Assembly: GCF_019448115.1 (NCBI RefSeq)
Contig: NZ_JAGFNY010000002.1
Span: forward strand, 62,001 to 126,000
Source of the DNA: Succinivibrio faecicola
Lineage (GTDB): Bacteria; Pseudomonadota; Gammaproteobacteria; Enterobacterales; Succinivibrionaceae
Direction of reading: 5' to 3'
DNA: 64,000 bases
A program made the position numbers and the translations under genes. The notes beneath the pieces are model-generated. The model saw only the letters and a program-made list of their open reading frames with translations, did not search any database and had not been told where the DNA came from. Below are positions 47,541 to 56,757 of the stretch, piece after piece. Each line of letters starts with the position of its first letter. The first letter of the stretch is position 1.

Positions 47541-47570
47541 AAAGGAGCTTCGGCTCCTTTTTCTTTTCTT
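47541..47570 (+). terminator. Terminator of pyk, probably bidirectional
   Basis: AAAGGAGC, tetraloop TTCG and GCTCCTTT are followed by TTCTTTTC. The minus strand also shows a T-run after the stem, so it may stop fliS transcripts as well. A second palindrome, TGACTGTC/GACAGTCA, lies at 47647-47666 just after fliS. Confidence 0.85.
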
Positions 47571-47675
47571 AAAATAAATTCTGTTTTAGATATGCTCTAC
47601 TCTTATTTTTTGAGTAATAATCAGTATTGTGTGTTGAATTGAGAGGTGACTGTCAGAAGACAGTCAGAAGAATGA

Positions 47676-48101
47676 TTATAAATCAGGAGAGTTCAGTATC
47701 TTAGCGTTGGTTTCATCCTTTACATCCTGAGGGATCTTATCCCAAGCCTGCTTAATTGGCAGAATAAGATTAATGCACTCATCAATAGGAGCAATATCAA
47801 GGGAAACTGAAGCCTTATTCAATAGCTCTTTCATGTATTCATACAGAGCAAACATCCTGTCAGCAAGTTCAGGATTCTGCTTTTTGTCTAATGATGACTG
47901 AAGGCCATTAAGAATACCTATAGCCTTATTGATTCTGTCAGCCTTGTATTCATAGTCATGTCTGACAATTGCACCTTTTGCCTGAGATAATCTTTCAATA
48001 AAACCTTCATACATCATCTGAATGATACGGTGAGGATCTGCAACTGAAAGCTCAGCTTCTAGGTTTGTCTTTTTATATGCTTTAAGGTTACGTCCGTACA
48101 T
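47676..48101 (-). CDS. fliS: Flagellin export chaperone FliS
   Basis: FliS binds the C-terminus of flagellin and stops it from polymerising before export. The 141-residue helical protein has the family features YKKTNLEAELSVADPHRIIQMMYEG and LNGLQSSLD. AGGAG lies 8 bases before the ATG. It stands alone here, away from fliC and fliD. A sigma-28-like stretch (TAAACTCA with TCCGATTT) lies upstream on the minus strand near 48205-48232, but the match is imperfect. Confidence 0.92.
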   Translation of the reverse strand: MYGRNLKAYKKTNLEAELSVADPHRIIQMMYEGFIERLSQAKGAIVRHDYEYKADRINKAIGILNGLQSSLDKKQNPELADRMFALYEYMKELLNKASVSLDIAPIDECINLILPIKQAWDKIPQDVKDETNAKILNSPDL

Positions 48102-48249
48102 TTGATCTCCTGCAAATCAAAAATACACATTTTTTAATTATAATTATTATCACTAACTTAGTTAACGGCAAATCTTAGAATATTTTAAGTATTATTTTCA
48201 AATCGGACAAGCTGTCTTTTGAGTTTAACTAATCAATGTTTGATTTGTG

Positions 48250-48279
48250 TTGCAACTACAGTATGTTTACAAATATAAT
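48250..48279 (+). promoter_or_regulatory. Promoter of pabABC
   Basis: TTGCAA and TATAAT are separated by 18 bases. The leader that follows can pair GTTGGC with GCCAAT around an inner CACA/TGTG hairpin (about 48287-48332). Confidence 0.6.
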
Positions 48280-48365
48280 TAGCATCGTTGGCGTAGTTTA
48301 AAAAAAACATCCCCACATTTGTGATGAGCCAATATATATGTTGTTTATCAAAGTGTGGTGGTATC

Positions 48366-48962
48366 TTGCTTCTTGTAATCGATAATTATGATTCATTTAC
48401 ATGGAATCTTATTCAGTATCTAAAAATCCTTAAAATTCCATTCTGCATTCGTGCCAATGACGAAATAGATGCAAATTTTGTTATCAGCCTTAATCCATCA
48501 GGAGTTCTCTTATCTCCAGGTCCTGGTGAGCCTAAAGATGCAGGAAACTGCATTGATATTGTAAAGAAAATTTCAAAAAACAAATTCGAATCAATTCCTG
48601 TGCTAGGTGTTTGTCTCGGTCATCAGATCATAGCTGAGGCTTTTGGCGGCTCAATCAGAAAAGCAAAATCTCCTATGCATGGAAAGATAAGTTCAATAAC
48701 AAATATTCAGACAGACATCTTCAGTACAACGCCTAAAACATTTGATGTAGTCAGATATCACTCTTTAGTTGTTGATAAACTGCCACCTGATTTTAAGATT
48801 AGCGCAGTATCAAATGACGATCATGAGGTAATGGCAATTTCAAGTCAAAAATATCACTGCTACGGAATACAGTTTCATCCAGAAGCTTTGCTTACTGAGT
48901 TTGGATTATCCTTGCTTGATAATTTTTATAAAATCTGCAAAAAGGATCATTGTCAAATATGA
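48366..48962 (+). CDS. pabA: Aminodeoxychorismate synthase, glutamine amidotransferase component
   Basis: PabA releases ammonia from glutamine for PabB. The class I amidotransferase motifs are the nucleophile in GVCLGHQ and the His/Glu in QFHPEALLTE; the N-terminus is LLLVIDNYDSFTWNL. The open frame reaches ATG at 48321, but a TTG at 48366 preceded by GGTGG matches the usual PabA start. TrpG is the alternative, yet the partner gene is pabB-like, so pabA is preferred. The stop overlaps the pabB ATG (ATGA). Confidence 0.9.
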   Translation: MLLVIDNYDSFTWNLIQYLKILKIPFCIRANDEIDANFVISLNPSGVLLSPGPGEPKDAGNCIDIVKKISKNKFESIPVLGVCLGHQIIAEAFGGSIRKAKSPMHGKISSITNIQTDIFSTTPKTFDVVRYHSLVVDKLPPDFKISAVSNDDHEVMAISSQKYHCYGIQFHPEALLTEFGLSLLDNFYKICKKDHCQI

Positions 48963-50431
48963 AAAATTTACATGAAAGAATAAGGCAGATAACAGAGAAT
49001 AACTGCAATATATCAGCAGTTAAATTAGATTTAAACAAAATAATATCATGGTCTGAAATTGAAGAGTATTTTATAAGTGAATACTCTGATGCAATTTATC
49101 TTGATAGTCAGGAAAAAGAAGTCTCAAAAACCAACCAGTATTCAATTATTGGATTCAATACAATTGAAACTGTATATACAAAATACAATGAAGACTGCTC
49201 ATATATCTCCTGCAGAGAAGATGAAAAAAAGACCTCAGAACAAATAGATGACGCACTTGAATATATATCTGATTCTATAAAGATCATAAAACAGCAATTC
49301 AGTGCAGATTTATCTGGATCCCTTCCTTTTTATTCAGGCTTTATAGGAATGATATCTTATGATTATCAATGCCATCTGCCTAAAAACAAGATCTCTTTGC
49401 CAAATGTAAAAAACAGAATAGGACTTCCAGTTTTGATGTTTCGATTCTGCCTAAATTCAATAATTAGAGATCATAAAGATAACTGTATTTATCTTACTGG
49501 TTTTAACTGTTCTGCTCTATCAGAGAAATTAATCAGCGGTTTAAAGGATTTTATACAAAAGAAAAAAACTAAAAATATCACCCAAAAGAAAACTAAAGAG
49601 TTATCTGCCAAAAGTACATTTAAATCAGATGTGACGTACGAGCAGTATATTGCCGATCTCAATGAGGTTCACAATGCTATCTTTAAAGGTGATGTTTATC
49701 AGATTAACTATACAGCAAGATTCAGCACAGATTATTTAAAGTCGCCAATAGATCTGTTCAAGAAACTAAAAAAGATAAACCCATCTCCTTTTGCTTCATT
49801 TTTTAAATGCGACAACTTCCATGTGGTGTCATCATCACCAGAGCTATTCATAAAAGTTCAAGATAAAACAATTCAAACAAGACCTATAAAAGGAACAATC
49901 AAAAAAACGGATGATGAAAAACTAAATGAAAAACTTGTAAATAAGCTTAAAAACAGCAAAAAGGATCGATCTGAACTTCTTATGATTGTAGATCTTGAGA
50001 GAAATGATTTTGGAAAAATCTGCAAGGCAGGATCTGTAAAAGTAACCTCTCTATTTGAAATTGAAGAATATCCAACTCTTTATCATCTTGTATCTAACAT
50101 TGAAGGCAAACTAGATGATTTTGTAACTGTTGCTGATGTACTAAAGGCAACCTTTCCTGGTGGATCTATTACAGGTGCTCCAAAATTATCTGCAATAAAT
50201 CATATTAGAAAACTTGAGCATTCACCAAGAGAGCTGTATACAGGCTCTATTGGGTATATCGATATATCAGAGAACATGCAGTTTAATATCGCCATAAGAA
50301 CTGTTGTTGTGTCAGATTCAAAAGCATATATCAGCGCTGGTGGAGGCATTGTATGGGATTCAGATCCTGACAGTGAATATTCAGAAAGTTTATTAAAGGC
50401 AAGAGTATTTAAGGATGTATTATGCTCATAA
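48959..50431 (+). CDS. pabB: Aminodeoxychorismate synthase component I
   Basis: PabB converts chorismate to aminodeoxychorismate for folate synthesis. The chorismate-binding domain occupies about residues 225-485. The motif RPIKGT carries the lysine that marks PabB; anthranilate synthase has alanine there (PIAGT). GGSITGAPK and ELYTGSIGYID are also present. The ATG at 48959 overlaps the pabA stop by 4 bases (ATGA); TTG at 48950 is a second candidate. The C-terminus overlaps pabC by 10 bases. Confidence 0.93.
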   Translation: MKNLHERIRQITENNCNISAVKLDLNKIISWSEIEEYFISEYSDAIYLDSQEKEVSKTNQYSIIGFNTIETVYTKYNEDCSYISCREDEKKTSEQIDDALEYISDSIKIIKQQFSADLSGSLPFYSGFIGMISYDYQCHLPKNKISLPNVKNRIGLPVLMFRFCLNSIIRDHKDNCIYLTGFNCSALSEKLISGLKDFIQKKKTKNITQKKTKELSAKSTFKSDVTYEQYIADLNEVHNAIFKGDVYQINYTARFSTDYLKSPIDLFKKLKKINPSPFASFFKCDNFHVVSSSPELFIKVQDKTIQTRPIKGTIKKTDDEKLNEKLVNKLKNSKKDRSELLMIVDLERNDFGKICKAGSVKVTSLFEIEEYPTLYHLVSNIEGKLDDFVTVADVLKATFPGGSITGAPKLSAINHIRKLEHSPRELYTGSIGYIDISENMQFNIAIRTVVVSDSKAYISAGGGIVWDSDPDSEYSESLLKARVFKDVLCS

Positions 50432-51183
50432 TTAAAAATAAAACAGTAAATAAACTCAATAGTGAGGAGTGTGAAAAATTAGTAAATTGTGCTGGATTAA
50501 AAAACGGCATTGGTGTCTTTGAAACAATAAAGGTCATAAAGACAGAAAATGAAACTGCAACAGGCGAATATCTTTTAGAGCACTATGAAAGACTCATAAG
50601 AGCTGCACAAAAAACAGGTCTTGAAACTGATCTTGATTATAAAACAATAAAGAGCTGCGTTGAGTCTCTGCTAAAGGATTTAAATGTTCTAAGAGGAGCT
50701 ATCAGAATTTCTCTTTTAGCTGATGCATATCCTGACACTATCTGTCTTATTGAGTGGCAGAACAGATTTTATACAAAGGAGCAAAAAGAAATAGGCTATA
50801 AACTTTGTATCAGCGACTATAAGATAAATCCATATGCACTTACATCAGGAATAAAATGCCTGTCTAATGCAGAAAATATCCTTGCTTTACATGCTGCAAA
50901 ATCAAGAGGCTTTAATGAGGCAGTTAGACTGAATACAGATGGTTTTATTACAGAATGCTGTATATCAAATATATTCTGGATAAAGGAAAACACGCTTTAT
51001 ACTCCATCATTAGCTACAGGATGCCTTGATGGAATCATGCGCGCTCATGTAATTGAAGATTACAGAAAATCAGGATTTAAGATAGTTGAAGGACTGTTCA
51101 CAATAGACTGTCTTTATAATGCTGACAGAATATTCATTACAAATGCACTTATGGGACAAATGATTGTTAAAAGCATAGATTAA
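50422..51183 (+). CDS. pabC: Aminodeoxychorismate lyase
   Basis: PabC, a fold-type IV PLP enzyme, forms p-aminobenzoate and pyruvate. The 253-residue protein has NGIGVFETIKV near the start, the probable PLP lysine in GIKCLSNAENIL and the block TDGFITECCISNIFW. Branched-chain aminotransferase-like enzymes are relatives, but the operon with pabA and pabB makes the lyase call firm. Confidence 0.93.
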   Translation: MLIIKNKTVNKLNSEECEKLVNCAGLKNGIGVFETIKVIKTENETATGEYLLEHYERLIRAAQKTGLETDLDYKTIKSCVESLLKDLNVLRGAIRISLLADAYPDTICLIEWQNRFYTKEQKEIGYKLCISDYKINPYALTSGIKCLSNAENILALHAAKSRGFNEAVRLNTDGFITECCISNIFWIKENTLYTPSLATGCLDGIMRAHVIEDYRKSGFKIVEGLFTIDCLYNADRIFITNALMGQMIVKSID

Positions 51184-51218
51184 AAAGAATAAAGCCACTA
51201 TCTAAAAGAATAGTGGCT
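51181..51218 (-). terminator. Shared terminator of pabC and flaG
   Basis: AGCCACTAT and ATAGTGGCT with an 8-base loop form a symmetric stem. On the minus strand it is followed by TTATTCTTTTT, so it is best as a flaG terminator. Confidence 0.75.
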
Positions 51219-51242
51219 AAAATTCAGGAGCAGAATAGCAGG

Positions 51243-51746
51243 TTATGCGTTCTCGTCAAAGATTATGCCCTTGGCTATACTCTTTTTATCATCCTGGCTA
51301 AGACCAGTCTTTGCCTGGAGATCGTCTAAACGCTCAGACATTTTCAAAAACTCTTCAGATGGGATCTGTCTTACGAGTTTTTTCGTATTCATGTCTGTAA
51401 CCTTTACAACAGTGCTCTCGGTTTCCTTATCAATACTGAAATTCAAACCGATATACTGCCTGTTAAGAGCTTCCATTCGCTCCTTGATTCTTTTCTCGTT
51501 GATTTCCTGAACAGCCCTTGATACCTGCTTTTCAGAATCTACCTGTTCAGTATCTTTATTTTTTTCTACGTCTTCTGTCTTTTTATCAGATAAAGTAGAA
51601 ATTCTATTCTCTTTTTTAAGCTCTTGAGTGTCATTTACAGTTTTATCTGTTTTTGACTGAGCATAGGAACTTTCTTTCTGTGTACTGATATATTTACCGA
51701 CATCTGACGCTACTGCATTTGAATAAGTAATAGTAATATCGCTCAT
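51243..51746 (-). CDS. flaG: FlaG family flagellar protein
   Basis: The C-terminal half (about 90-165) is a FlaG domain: LNFSIDKETESTVVKVTDMNTKKLVRQIPSEEFLKMSERLDDL. The N-terminal half is polar, lysine- and glutamate-rich, and longer than in most FlaG proteins. FlaG influences flagellar filament length in several polar flagellates. GGGGAGG lies directly upstream of the ATG, in a sequence that can form a hairpin. It has its own sigma-28 promoter. Confidence 0.9.
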   Translation of the reverse strand: MSDITITYSNAVASDVGKYISTQKESSYAQSKTDKTVNDTQELKKENRISTLSDKKTEDVEKNKDTEQVDSEKQVSRAVQEINEKRIKERMEALNRQYIGLNFSIDKETESTVVKVTDMNTKKLVRQIPSEEFLKMSERLDDLQAKTGLSQDDKKSIAKGIIFDENA

Positions 51747-51822
51747 AGCCCACCTCCCCTCAGTAACTGAGGAGTCATCCTCTCTCTCCTGAAAAGAAAT
51801 AATACTTTTTCAGCTATATAAA

Positions 51823-51849
51823 TTATCGGATGAAAATTTGCAAACTTTA
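51823..51849 (-). promoter_or_regulatory. Sigma-28 (FliA) promoter of flaG
   Basis: On the minus strand TAAAGTTT and TCCGATAA are separated by 11 bases, one base from the enterobacterial consensus TAAAGTTT-N11-GCCGATAA. It lies about 75 bases before the flaG ATG. Confidence 0.88.
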
Positions 51850-51921
51850 ATAAAAAAACAAAAAAAATTATTTTTTTCTGCAGTTTTATTGAGAAATATA
51901 ACTATGCTTATGATTTTTAAG

Positions 51922-51966
51922 TAAAAAAAATACCGACAATGAAAAATCCTTTGTCAGTATTTTTTC
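51922..51966 (-). terminator. Terminator of the flgJ-flgK-flgL operon
   Basis: AATACTGACAA and TTGTCGGTATT (one G-U pair, 11-base loop) are followed on the minus strand by a run of T. It separates the operon from flaG. Confidence 0.83.
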
Positions 51967-51987
51967 TAAAAGATCTGATAATTTAGG

Positions 51988-52272
51988 TTATGACAGTAAT
52001 CTTGCTGCATCAAAACCATTCAGATTTGACTGAAATGCACCATCTGTTTTTAACAGCATTGATGTAATATCTGATACAAAAGATTTTGCATTTTCAGCTG
52101 TTACCTTTGACTCAGCTTTTGAATTTACATCACCAACCTTTGTCTGAAGTTCAACAATTGATGACTTCTGATTAAGATTAGCTCTGTTATCCATAACAGA
52201 TCCTGTAGCATTACTCTTTGCAGATACTAAAGGAACTTGTCCTGTCTGAACTGAATTAATATTGTTAATCAT
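51988..52272 (-). CDS. Small flagellar-locus protein of unknown function (orf94)
   Basis: The gene encodes 94 residues beginning MINNINSVQTGQ; AAGGGG is placed 9 bases before this ATG, which decides against the GTG three codons upstream. The protein is polar, rich in Asn, Ser and Lys, has no signal peptide or membrane helix, and ends in a possible amphipathic helix. It follows flgL closely in the same operon, so a flagellar role is likely, but I do not recognise the family. Confidence 0.7.
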   Translation of the reverse strand: MINNINSVQTGQVPLVSAKSNATGSVMDNRANLNQKSSIVELQTKVGDVNSKAESKVTAENAKSFVSDITSMLLKTDGAFQSNLNGFDAARLLS

Positions 52273-52290
52273 AATTCTCACCCCTTTGCA

Positions 52291-53535
52291 TTATATATAA
52301 TCGAACAATGACTGCTTTTGCAGCATACTGTAAATCTGTCTTGAAACTGTCAGCTGATTCTGTGACTGCACGAGATTTGATGCAGCCTCAAACGCGTCCA
52401 TCTCTGATACATTTGCCTTTGATTCGGTTTTAATGTCTGATAGAGATGTATTAGAAGTCATAACAGTTTGAATAGTATTCTGTCTTGCGCCAATCTGACC
52501 ACGGTATGAGTCATAACGGTTCATTGCAATCTGAACATCTTTCTGCCCTGCTGCGATTCTGGCAGTCTTTTCTGTCTTTGATAAAGACTCATTTTGAATA
52601 TCATTAGCAAGATTGGTTAGAACATTTAAAATATTGTCTGTTTTAGGTGCATTGAGCTCTACGTCAATATTTCCAACGTAATTGCTTGATGGAAGATAAA
52701 ACTCCATTCCCTTTACAGTAATGGTGGAATTCATTTTATCTATTTCACCAGTTTCAATTACGTCAGTACCAGTTACTGCACCTGTTGCATCAAGTCTATC
52801 TTTTACAAGAGAAAAAGTACCGTCTGCCAGGACCTCTACTCTTAAATGATTGTTAACAGTTGGGCCTATTGATGATGAGTAATAGTTTTCATACAAATCA
52901 TCAAAATCTCCATAATTGCTGATAACAGCTGCTGTGACAGCAGGTGTACCGGCTACTGTCATTGAATTTGACTTTCTGCAGTTTTCAAAGATATCAAGAC
53001 CAGAATCTGAAACCTGCACTGTTACACCAGGTGCTACAAGAACTTCTCTTACAGAGCCGTCAGCCTGACATGTATAATGACCATCAGATGTTAATGAGAA
53101 TGTAGGAACATCTGATCTTGCACCTGAGAAGATATACTCACCTTCAGTATTCTGAGTATTCATCAGATTATAAAGATGATCACGCATCTGCTCTATTTCT
53201 GCAGCTAAAGCATCAAGACTGTTCTGATCGTTTGAGCCATCAACACACTGAATCAGTCTTGAATGGATACTTGATAAAGCAGACCACATTGATTCTAGAG
53301 CAGTTTCTTCCTCTGATAAGGTATTGTTGGCAAGACCGCCATCCTTGTTAAACTGTGTATATGCACTGATAGCACCTTCATACTTAACCTTTGAGGCCAT
53401 TCCTGAAGGATCTTCACCTGCTGTCTGGAACTTTTCACCGGTATTGTATTTCTGAGCATTCTCGTCTACCTTTGAATTAGCATTCTGAATATATTTCAGA
53501 GAGCTGGTAAACTGCATTGTAGTTGAAATTCTCAT
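52291..53535 (-). CDS. flgL: Flagellar hook-filament junction protein FlgL
   Basis: FlgL joins hook and filament. The 414-residue protein begins MRISTTMQFTSSLKYIQ with the flagellin-like N-terminal coiled coil (AGEDPSGMASKVKYE) and ends in the matching C-terminal helix (ALEAASNLVQSQ-like: FEAASNLVQSQNQLTVSRQIYSM). It is 14 bases after flgK. Confidence 0.94.
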   Translation of the reverse strand: MRISTTMQFTSSLKYIQNANSKVDENAQKYNTGEKFQTAGEDPSGMASKVKYEGAISAYTQFNKDGGLANNTLSEEETALESMWSALSSIHSRLIQCVDGSNDQNSLDALAAEIEQMRDHLYNLMNTQNTEGEYIFSGARSDVPTFSLTSDGHYTCQADGSVREVLVAPGVTVQVSDSGLDIFENCRKSNSMTVAGTPAVTAAVISNYGDFDDLYENYYSSSIGPTVNNHLRVEVLADGTFSLVKDRLDATGAVTGTDVIETGEIDKMNSTITVKGMEFYLPSSNYVGNIDVELNAPKTDNILNVLTNLANDIQNESLSKTEKTARIAAGQKDVQIAMNRYDSYRGQIGARQNTIQTVMTSNTSLSDIKTESKANVSEMDAFEAASNLVQSQNQLTVSRQIYSMLQKQSLFDYI

Positions 53536-53549
53536 TTACAATCCCTCCA

Positions 53550-55628
53550 TTACATTGCATTTAACAGTGCATTAAATACAGTCTGACTTGCTTCAATAAT
53601 CTTTGAACAAGCTGAGTATGACTGCTGGAACATAAGAAGATTTGCTGCCTCTTCATCAAGATTTACACCAGCACTTGAATCATACAGTTTCTGTGTCTGC
53701 TCCTGTTTTGCAACAGCTGCTTCATAGTTTGCACTTGCAGCTGAAACATCAGAGCCAACCTTAGCTAAAAGATTTGCATAACCGTCATTAAAGGTTGTAA
53801 CCTGCTCTGAACCTGTTGTTCTTACAATAGTCTTGTTACGAAGTGCAATTAAGGCATTACCGTTTGAATTATCTGCCTGACCACCTGTATTTATCTCGAT
53901 GTAGAATTTGTCGTTATCCTTTACGGTACCGCTAACACTTACATCATAGCCATAATCCCTCATTGGTGTTGTTGTAAAGGCACCTGCTGCAGCATCATAT
54001 GTCACTGCATTTGCAAGAACATTCACACCGTTGCAAGAAGCAGGAGCTCTACCTAATAGGTTACCTGCACTATCTTTAATCAGATAATTACCTGCATTAT
54101 CAATCTGAATCTGAGTTGGAGCACCAGCATTGAATACAGGGTGCTTTGTTGTAGGATCAACAGATACACCATAAGCAGCACCGGTATTTGTACATCTTGA
54201 TAATGAGATTGTTGCATTACCGTAGTTGTCTGATGCAGTTCTTGTTCTTACTGCTGATGCAAAGGCAAAATCCTCTGGTTTTGATACATTAGATGAAACC
54301 AGAGAGCCTACCATCATTGTTGGCTGAACAAGGAAAATAGTACCATCATTCTTTAAGGTTGTAAGATCCTTGTTCATTGTCAGAGTAATACCATATTCTG
54401 ACAGATTGATATAAGTCTTACCACCAGCTTCTGATACAGCACCTGCAGGAAGATCAGCGGTAATATTTACCTTGCCTTTACCTTCATCTACTCTGTATAC
54501 GTTAAGTTCACCGTCAACAAAGGATACCTGGAAATCATAGCCCTGAACATTTGAACCCTGACCTTCATTGAAGGTTGCCAAAATTGAGTTGTCGTTAATA
54601 CCGCTCTGATTTGATGTACCCCATACTGAAGGAATGTTAAGAAGGTTATCACCTGCAATATCTTCAAGTGTGAAACCAGCCTTGTTCTGGACATTAAGAG
54701 CATCTGCAAGAGCTACAGTAAGTTTTCCAAGCTCTCGCATACTGTTTCTGATCTGATCGGTTGAATTTAAGTAACCACCTAATGAACCACCAATCTGATT
54801 GTTGGACAGTTTTACCTTACCTGTATTCTGATTAGATGGGCCATTCAGACCGTTGTAATGCATGTAAACATCAGTTTTTGTATTATCAAACTGATTAGCT
54901 TCTGATGATAAAGTTGCATAGGTATCACCATTAGCAAGTAGCATACCCTGATCCATGTATACAGCAAGGCATCCATCCTGCTGCTCTTTAACATTGACTG
55001 ATGCAAGATTTGACAGTTCGCCTATTAAACGATCGCGCTCATCCAACATCTGCATATAGATTTCATTGTTTACAGAATTGTCAGATAAAGACAGAGAACG
55101 GATCTGAGCATTTATCTTACATATAGCATAACTATAAGAGTTGATATCATCGATATCATCAGTAATCTTTGAATTGGTATCCTTTAAAGAATCAACCATT
55201 GATTCTGTAGCTGAATTAATACGCAGCACAAGGTTTTCTAATTTTGATTTAGCATTATTACGGCTGGCAGAAGAGGTAGGAGTATTTGCTGCTGTAGATA
55301 ATTCATCAAAAAATGAAGATGCTGCTTTAGCAATAGACATATCAGCATCTGACAAAACACTGTCAGTAGTCTTCATACCAAGACCAAAAGCATTGTAGTA
55401 AGAAGCAATACCGTTATCAACAAAAAGCTGACGCTGAACGTATTTGTCATAAACACGACGGGTATAGGTTGCACCAACACCCCAGTCTACACATGATGTG
55501 TAGGTCTGTGTTTCCTTTCTAACATAGCCTTCAGTATTTACGTTATTGATGTTATTTGAAGTAGCATTCAATAACTTCTGCGAATTTAATACGCCATACT
55601 TACCGGTAATGATTAAATCAGTTGACAT
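53550..55628 (-). CDS. flgK: Flagellar hook-associated protein FlgK
   Basis: FlgK is the first hook-filament junction protein. The 692-residue protein has the N-terminal motif LNSQKLLNATSNNINNVNTEGYVRK and the C-terminal EEAANLLMFQQSYSACSKIIEASQTVFNALL, both typical. The middle variable region contributes the surface domains. Its length is within the range for polar flagellates (550-700). It lies 60 bases after flgJ. Confidence 0.95.
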   Translation of the reverse strand: MSTDLIITGKYGVLNSQKLLNATSNNINNVNTEGYVRKETQTYTSCVDWGVGATYTRRVYDKYVQRQLFVDNGIASYYNAFGLGMKTTDSVLSDADMSIAKAASSFFDELSTAANTPTSSASRNNAKSKLENLVLRINSATESMVDSLKDTNSKITDDIDDINSYSYAICKINAQIRSLSLSDNSVNNEIYMQMLDERDRLIGELSNLASVNVKEQQDGCLAVYMDQGMLLANGDTYATLSSEANQFDNTKTDVYMHYNGLNGPSNQNTGKVKLSNNQIGGSLGGYLNSTDQIRNSMRELGKLTVALADALNVQNKAGFTLEDIAGDNLLNIPSVWGTSNQSGINDNSILATFNEGQGSNVQGYDFQVSFVDGELNVYRVDEGKGKVNITADLPAGAVSEAGGKTYINLSEYGITLTMNKDLTTLKNDGTIFLVQPTMMVGSLVSSNVSKPEDFAFASAVRTRTASDNYGNATISLSRCTNTGAAYGVSVDPTTKHPVFNAGAPTQIQIDNAGNYLIKDSAGNLLGRAPASCNGVNVLANAVTYDAAAGAFTTTPMRDYGYDVSVSGTVKDNDKFYIEINTGGQADNSNGNALIALRNKTIVRTTGSEQVTTFNDGYANLLAKVGSDVSAASANYEAAVAKQEQTQKLYDSSAGVNLDEEAANLLMFQQSYSACSKIIEASQTVFNALLNAM

Positions 55629-55688
55629 TCTTACTATCCCCTAAAGTGGCAAATTTCTGCCATTTTTCACTCTTCAAAATTACATATG

Positions 55689-56693
55689 CTATTTGTATGC
55701 CATAAATGCAATTTTTCGTGAAATTTTTTTGAGTTTGTCTGCATAGTCAGGATCTGTAGCGTATCCGGCCTTATGAATCTGCTCAAAATATTCGTCGGGA
55801 CTATAACTTTTATCTATTGCATCCTTGTATCTTGGATTATCTTTAATAAAGCTTATATAATCCTTCATACTCTCAAGGACACCTGAGTATTTTCTGAACC
55901 TGTCTATAACGTTGACTTTCTTACCGTTTATATACTCAGAGGTAAGTTCGCTTGTTTTTTCTCCCTTGTAAGAATCATTGGCCTTGATACCAAAATAATT
56001 GTTGTTGTCAGAAACATGACGACCCCAGCCTGTTTCAAGGGCTGCCTGTGCAACTAAAACCAATGGATTAAATCCAATGCCTTCTACAGCCTTTAGAGCA
56101 TAAGGCATGATCTTCTTGACAAAATCCTCCTCGTCCTGAATATTCTTAAGATCTGCATTTTCCTTAATAGATCCATATAAATCTTTAAGTCTTGAAACAG
56201 AAGCATTTGCATCAACCTTTAAGGAGGCAAGAGTGCTTAAAGATACGTTAGAGCCTTTTACGTAGCTCTCTTTGCTTCTCTGACCTACAGACATCTTGTC
56301 AAGCTCTGCCATAAGAGCTTTTCCCTCATCACCTAAGGACTTGGCAAACTGCTTTGTAATAAGGTAGGTAACAGAATTCTTGTTAATAGATGTTTTTGAA
56401 TTCATTGAACCGACATACTGAGTTGAAAGCATATCGTCAAAGAATGATGAATACTTTGAATGCAATGGAGAATCAGGATTTATAGTCTCATTAGTCTGCT
56501 TCATTGCATCAAGCCAGTATTTGTTGAGCAAAGCTTCAAACTGCTCTGCCGCTGCTTTTAAAGCTAAAGCCTGATCTTTTTTATCGCCCTGACCGAGTTT
56601 TTTGAGTTTCTGCAGACTGCGATGATCAGCTGCAAAACCAATATCGGTTTTAGCTGTATTTGCAGTATTTGCAATTAGTAGATCTTCACTCAT
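55689..56693 (-). CDS. flgJ: Flagellar rod assembly protein and muramidase FlgJ
   Basis: FlgJ caps the growing rod and hydrolyses peptidoglycan to let it pass. The N-terminal rod-binding domain (about 45-130) contains AAEQFEALLNKYWLDAMKQ and FFDDMLSTQYV. The C-terminal glucosaminidase domain (about 190-334) has the catalytic glutamate in AALETGWGRH and NNYFGIK. At 334 residues it is a full two-domain FlgJ. AGGTGAG lies before the ATG, and a sigma-54 promoter lies upstream. Confidence 0.95.
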   Translation of the reverse strand: MSEDLLIANTANTAKTDIGFAADHRSLQKLKKLGQGDKKDQALALKAAAEQFEALLNKYWLDAMKQTNETINPDSPLHSKYSSFFDDMLSTQYVGSMNSKTSINKNSVTYLITKQFAKSLGDEGKALMAELDKMSVGQRSKESYVKGSNVSLSTLASLKVDANASVSRLKDLYGSIKENADLKNIQDEEDFVKKIMPYALKAVEGIGFNPLVLVAQAALETGWGRHVSDNNNYFGIKANDSYKGEKTSELTSEYINGKKVNVIDRFRKYSGVLESMKDYISFIKDNPRYKDAIDKSYSPDEYFEQIHKAGYATDPDYADKLKKISRKIAFMAYK

Positions 56694-56740
56694 AACTCAC
56701 CTGACAAAAAATAGACGATTTTTTTCAATTTACTAAGCAG

Positions 56741-56757
56741 ATGCAATGAACGTGCCA
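56741..56757 (-). promoter_or_regulatory. Sigma-54 promoter of the flgJ operon
   Basis: On the minus strand TGGCAC-N5-TTGCAT matches the sigma-54 consensus TGGCAC-N5-TTGCW, with the diagnostic GG and GC 10 bases apart. It lies about 50 bases before the flgJ ATG and would be activated by FlrA/FleQ encoded divergently next door. Confidence 0.9.

Noticed and set aside
48366-50431. Anthranilate synthase trpG-trpE
   Set aside because: The large subunit carries the PabB-type lysine in RPIKGT, and pabC follows in the same operon.
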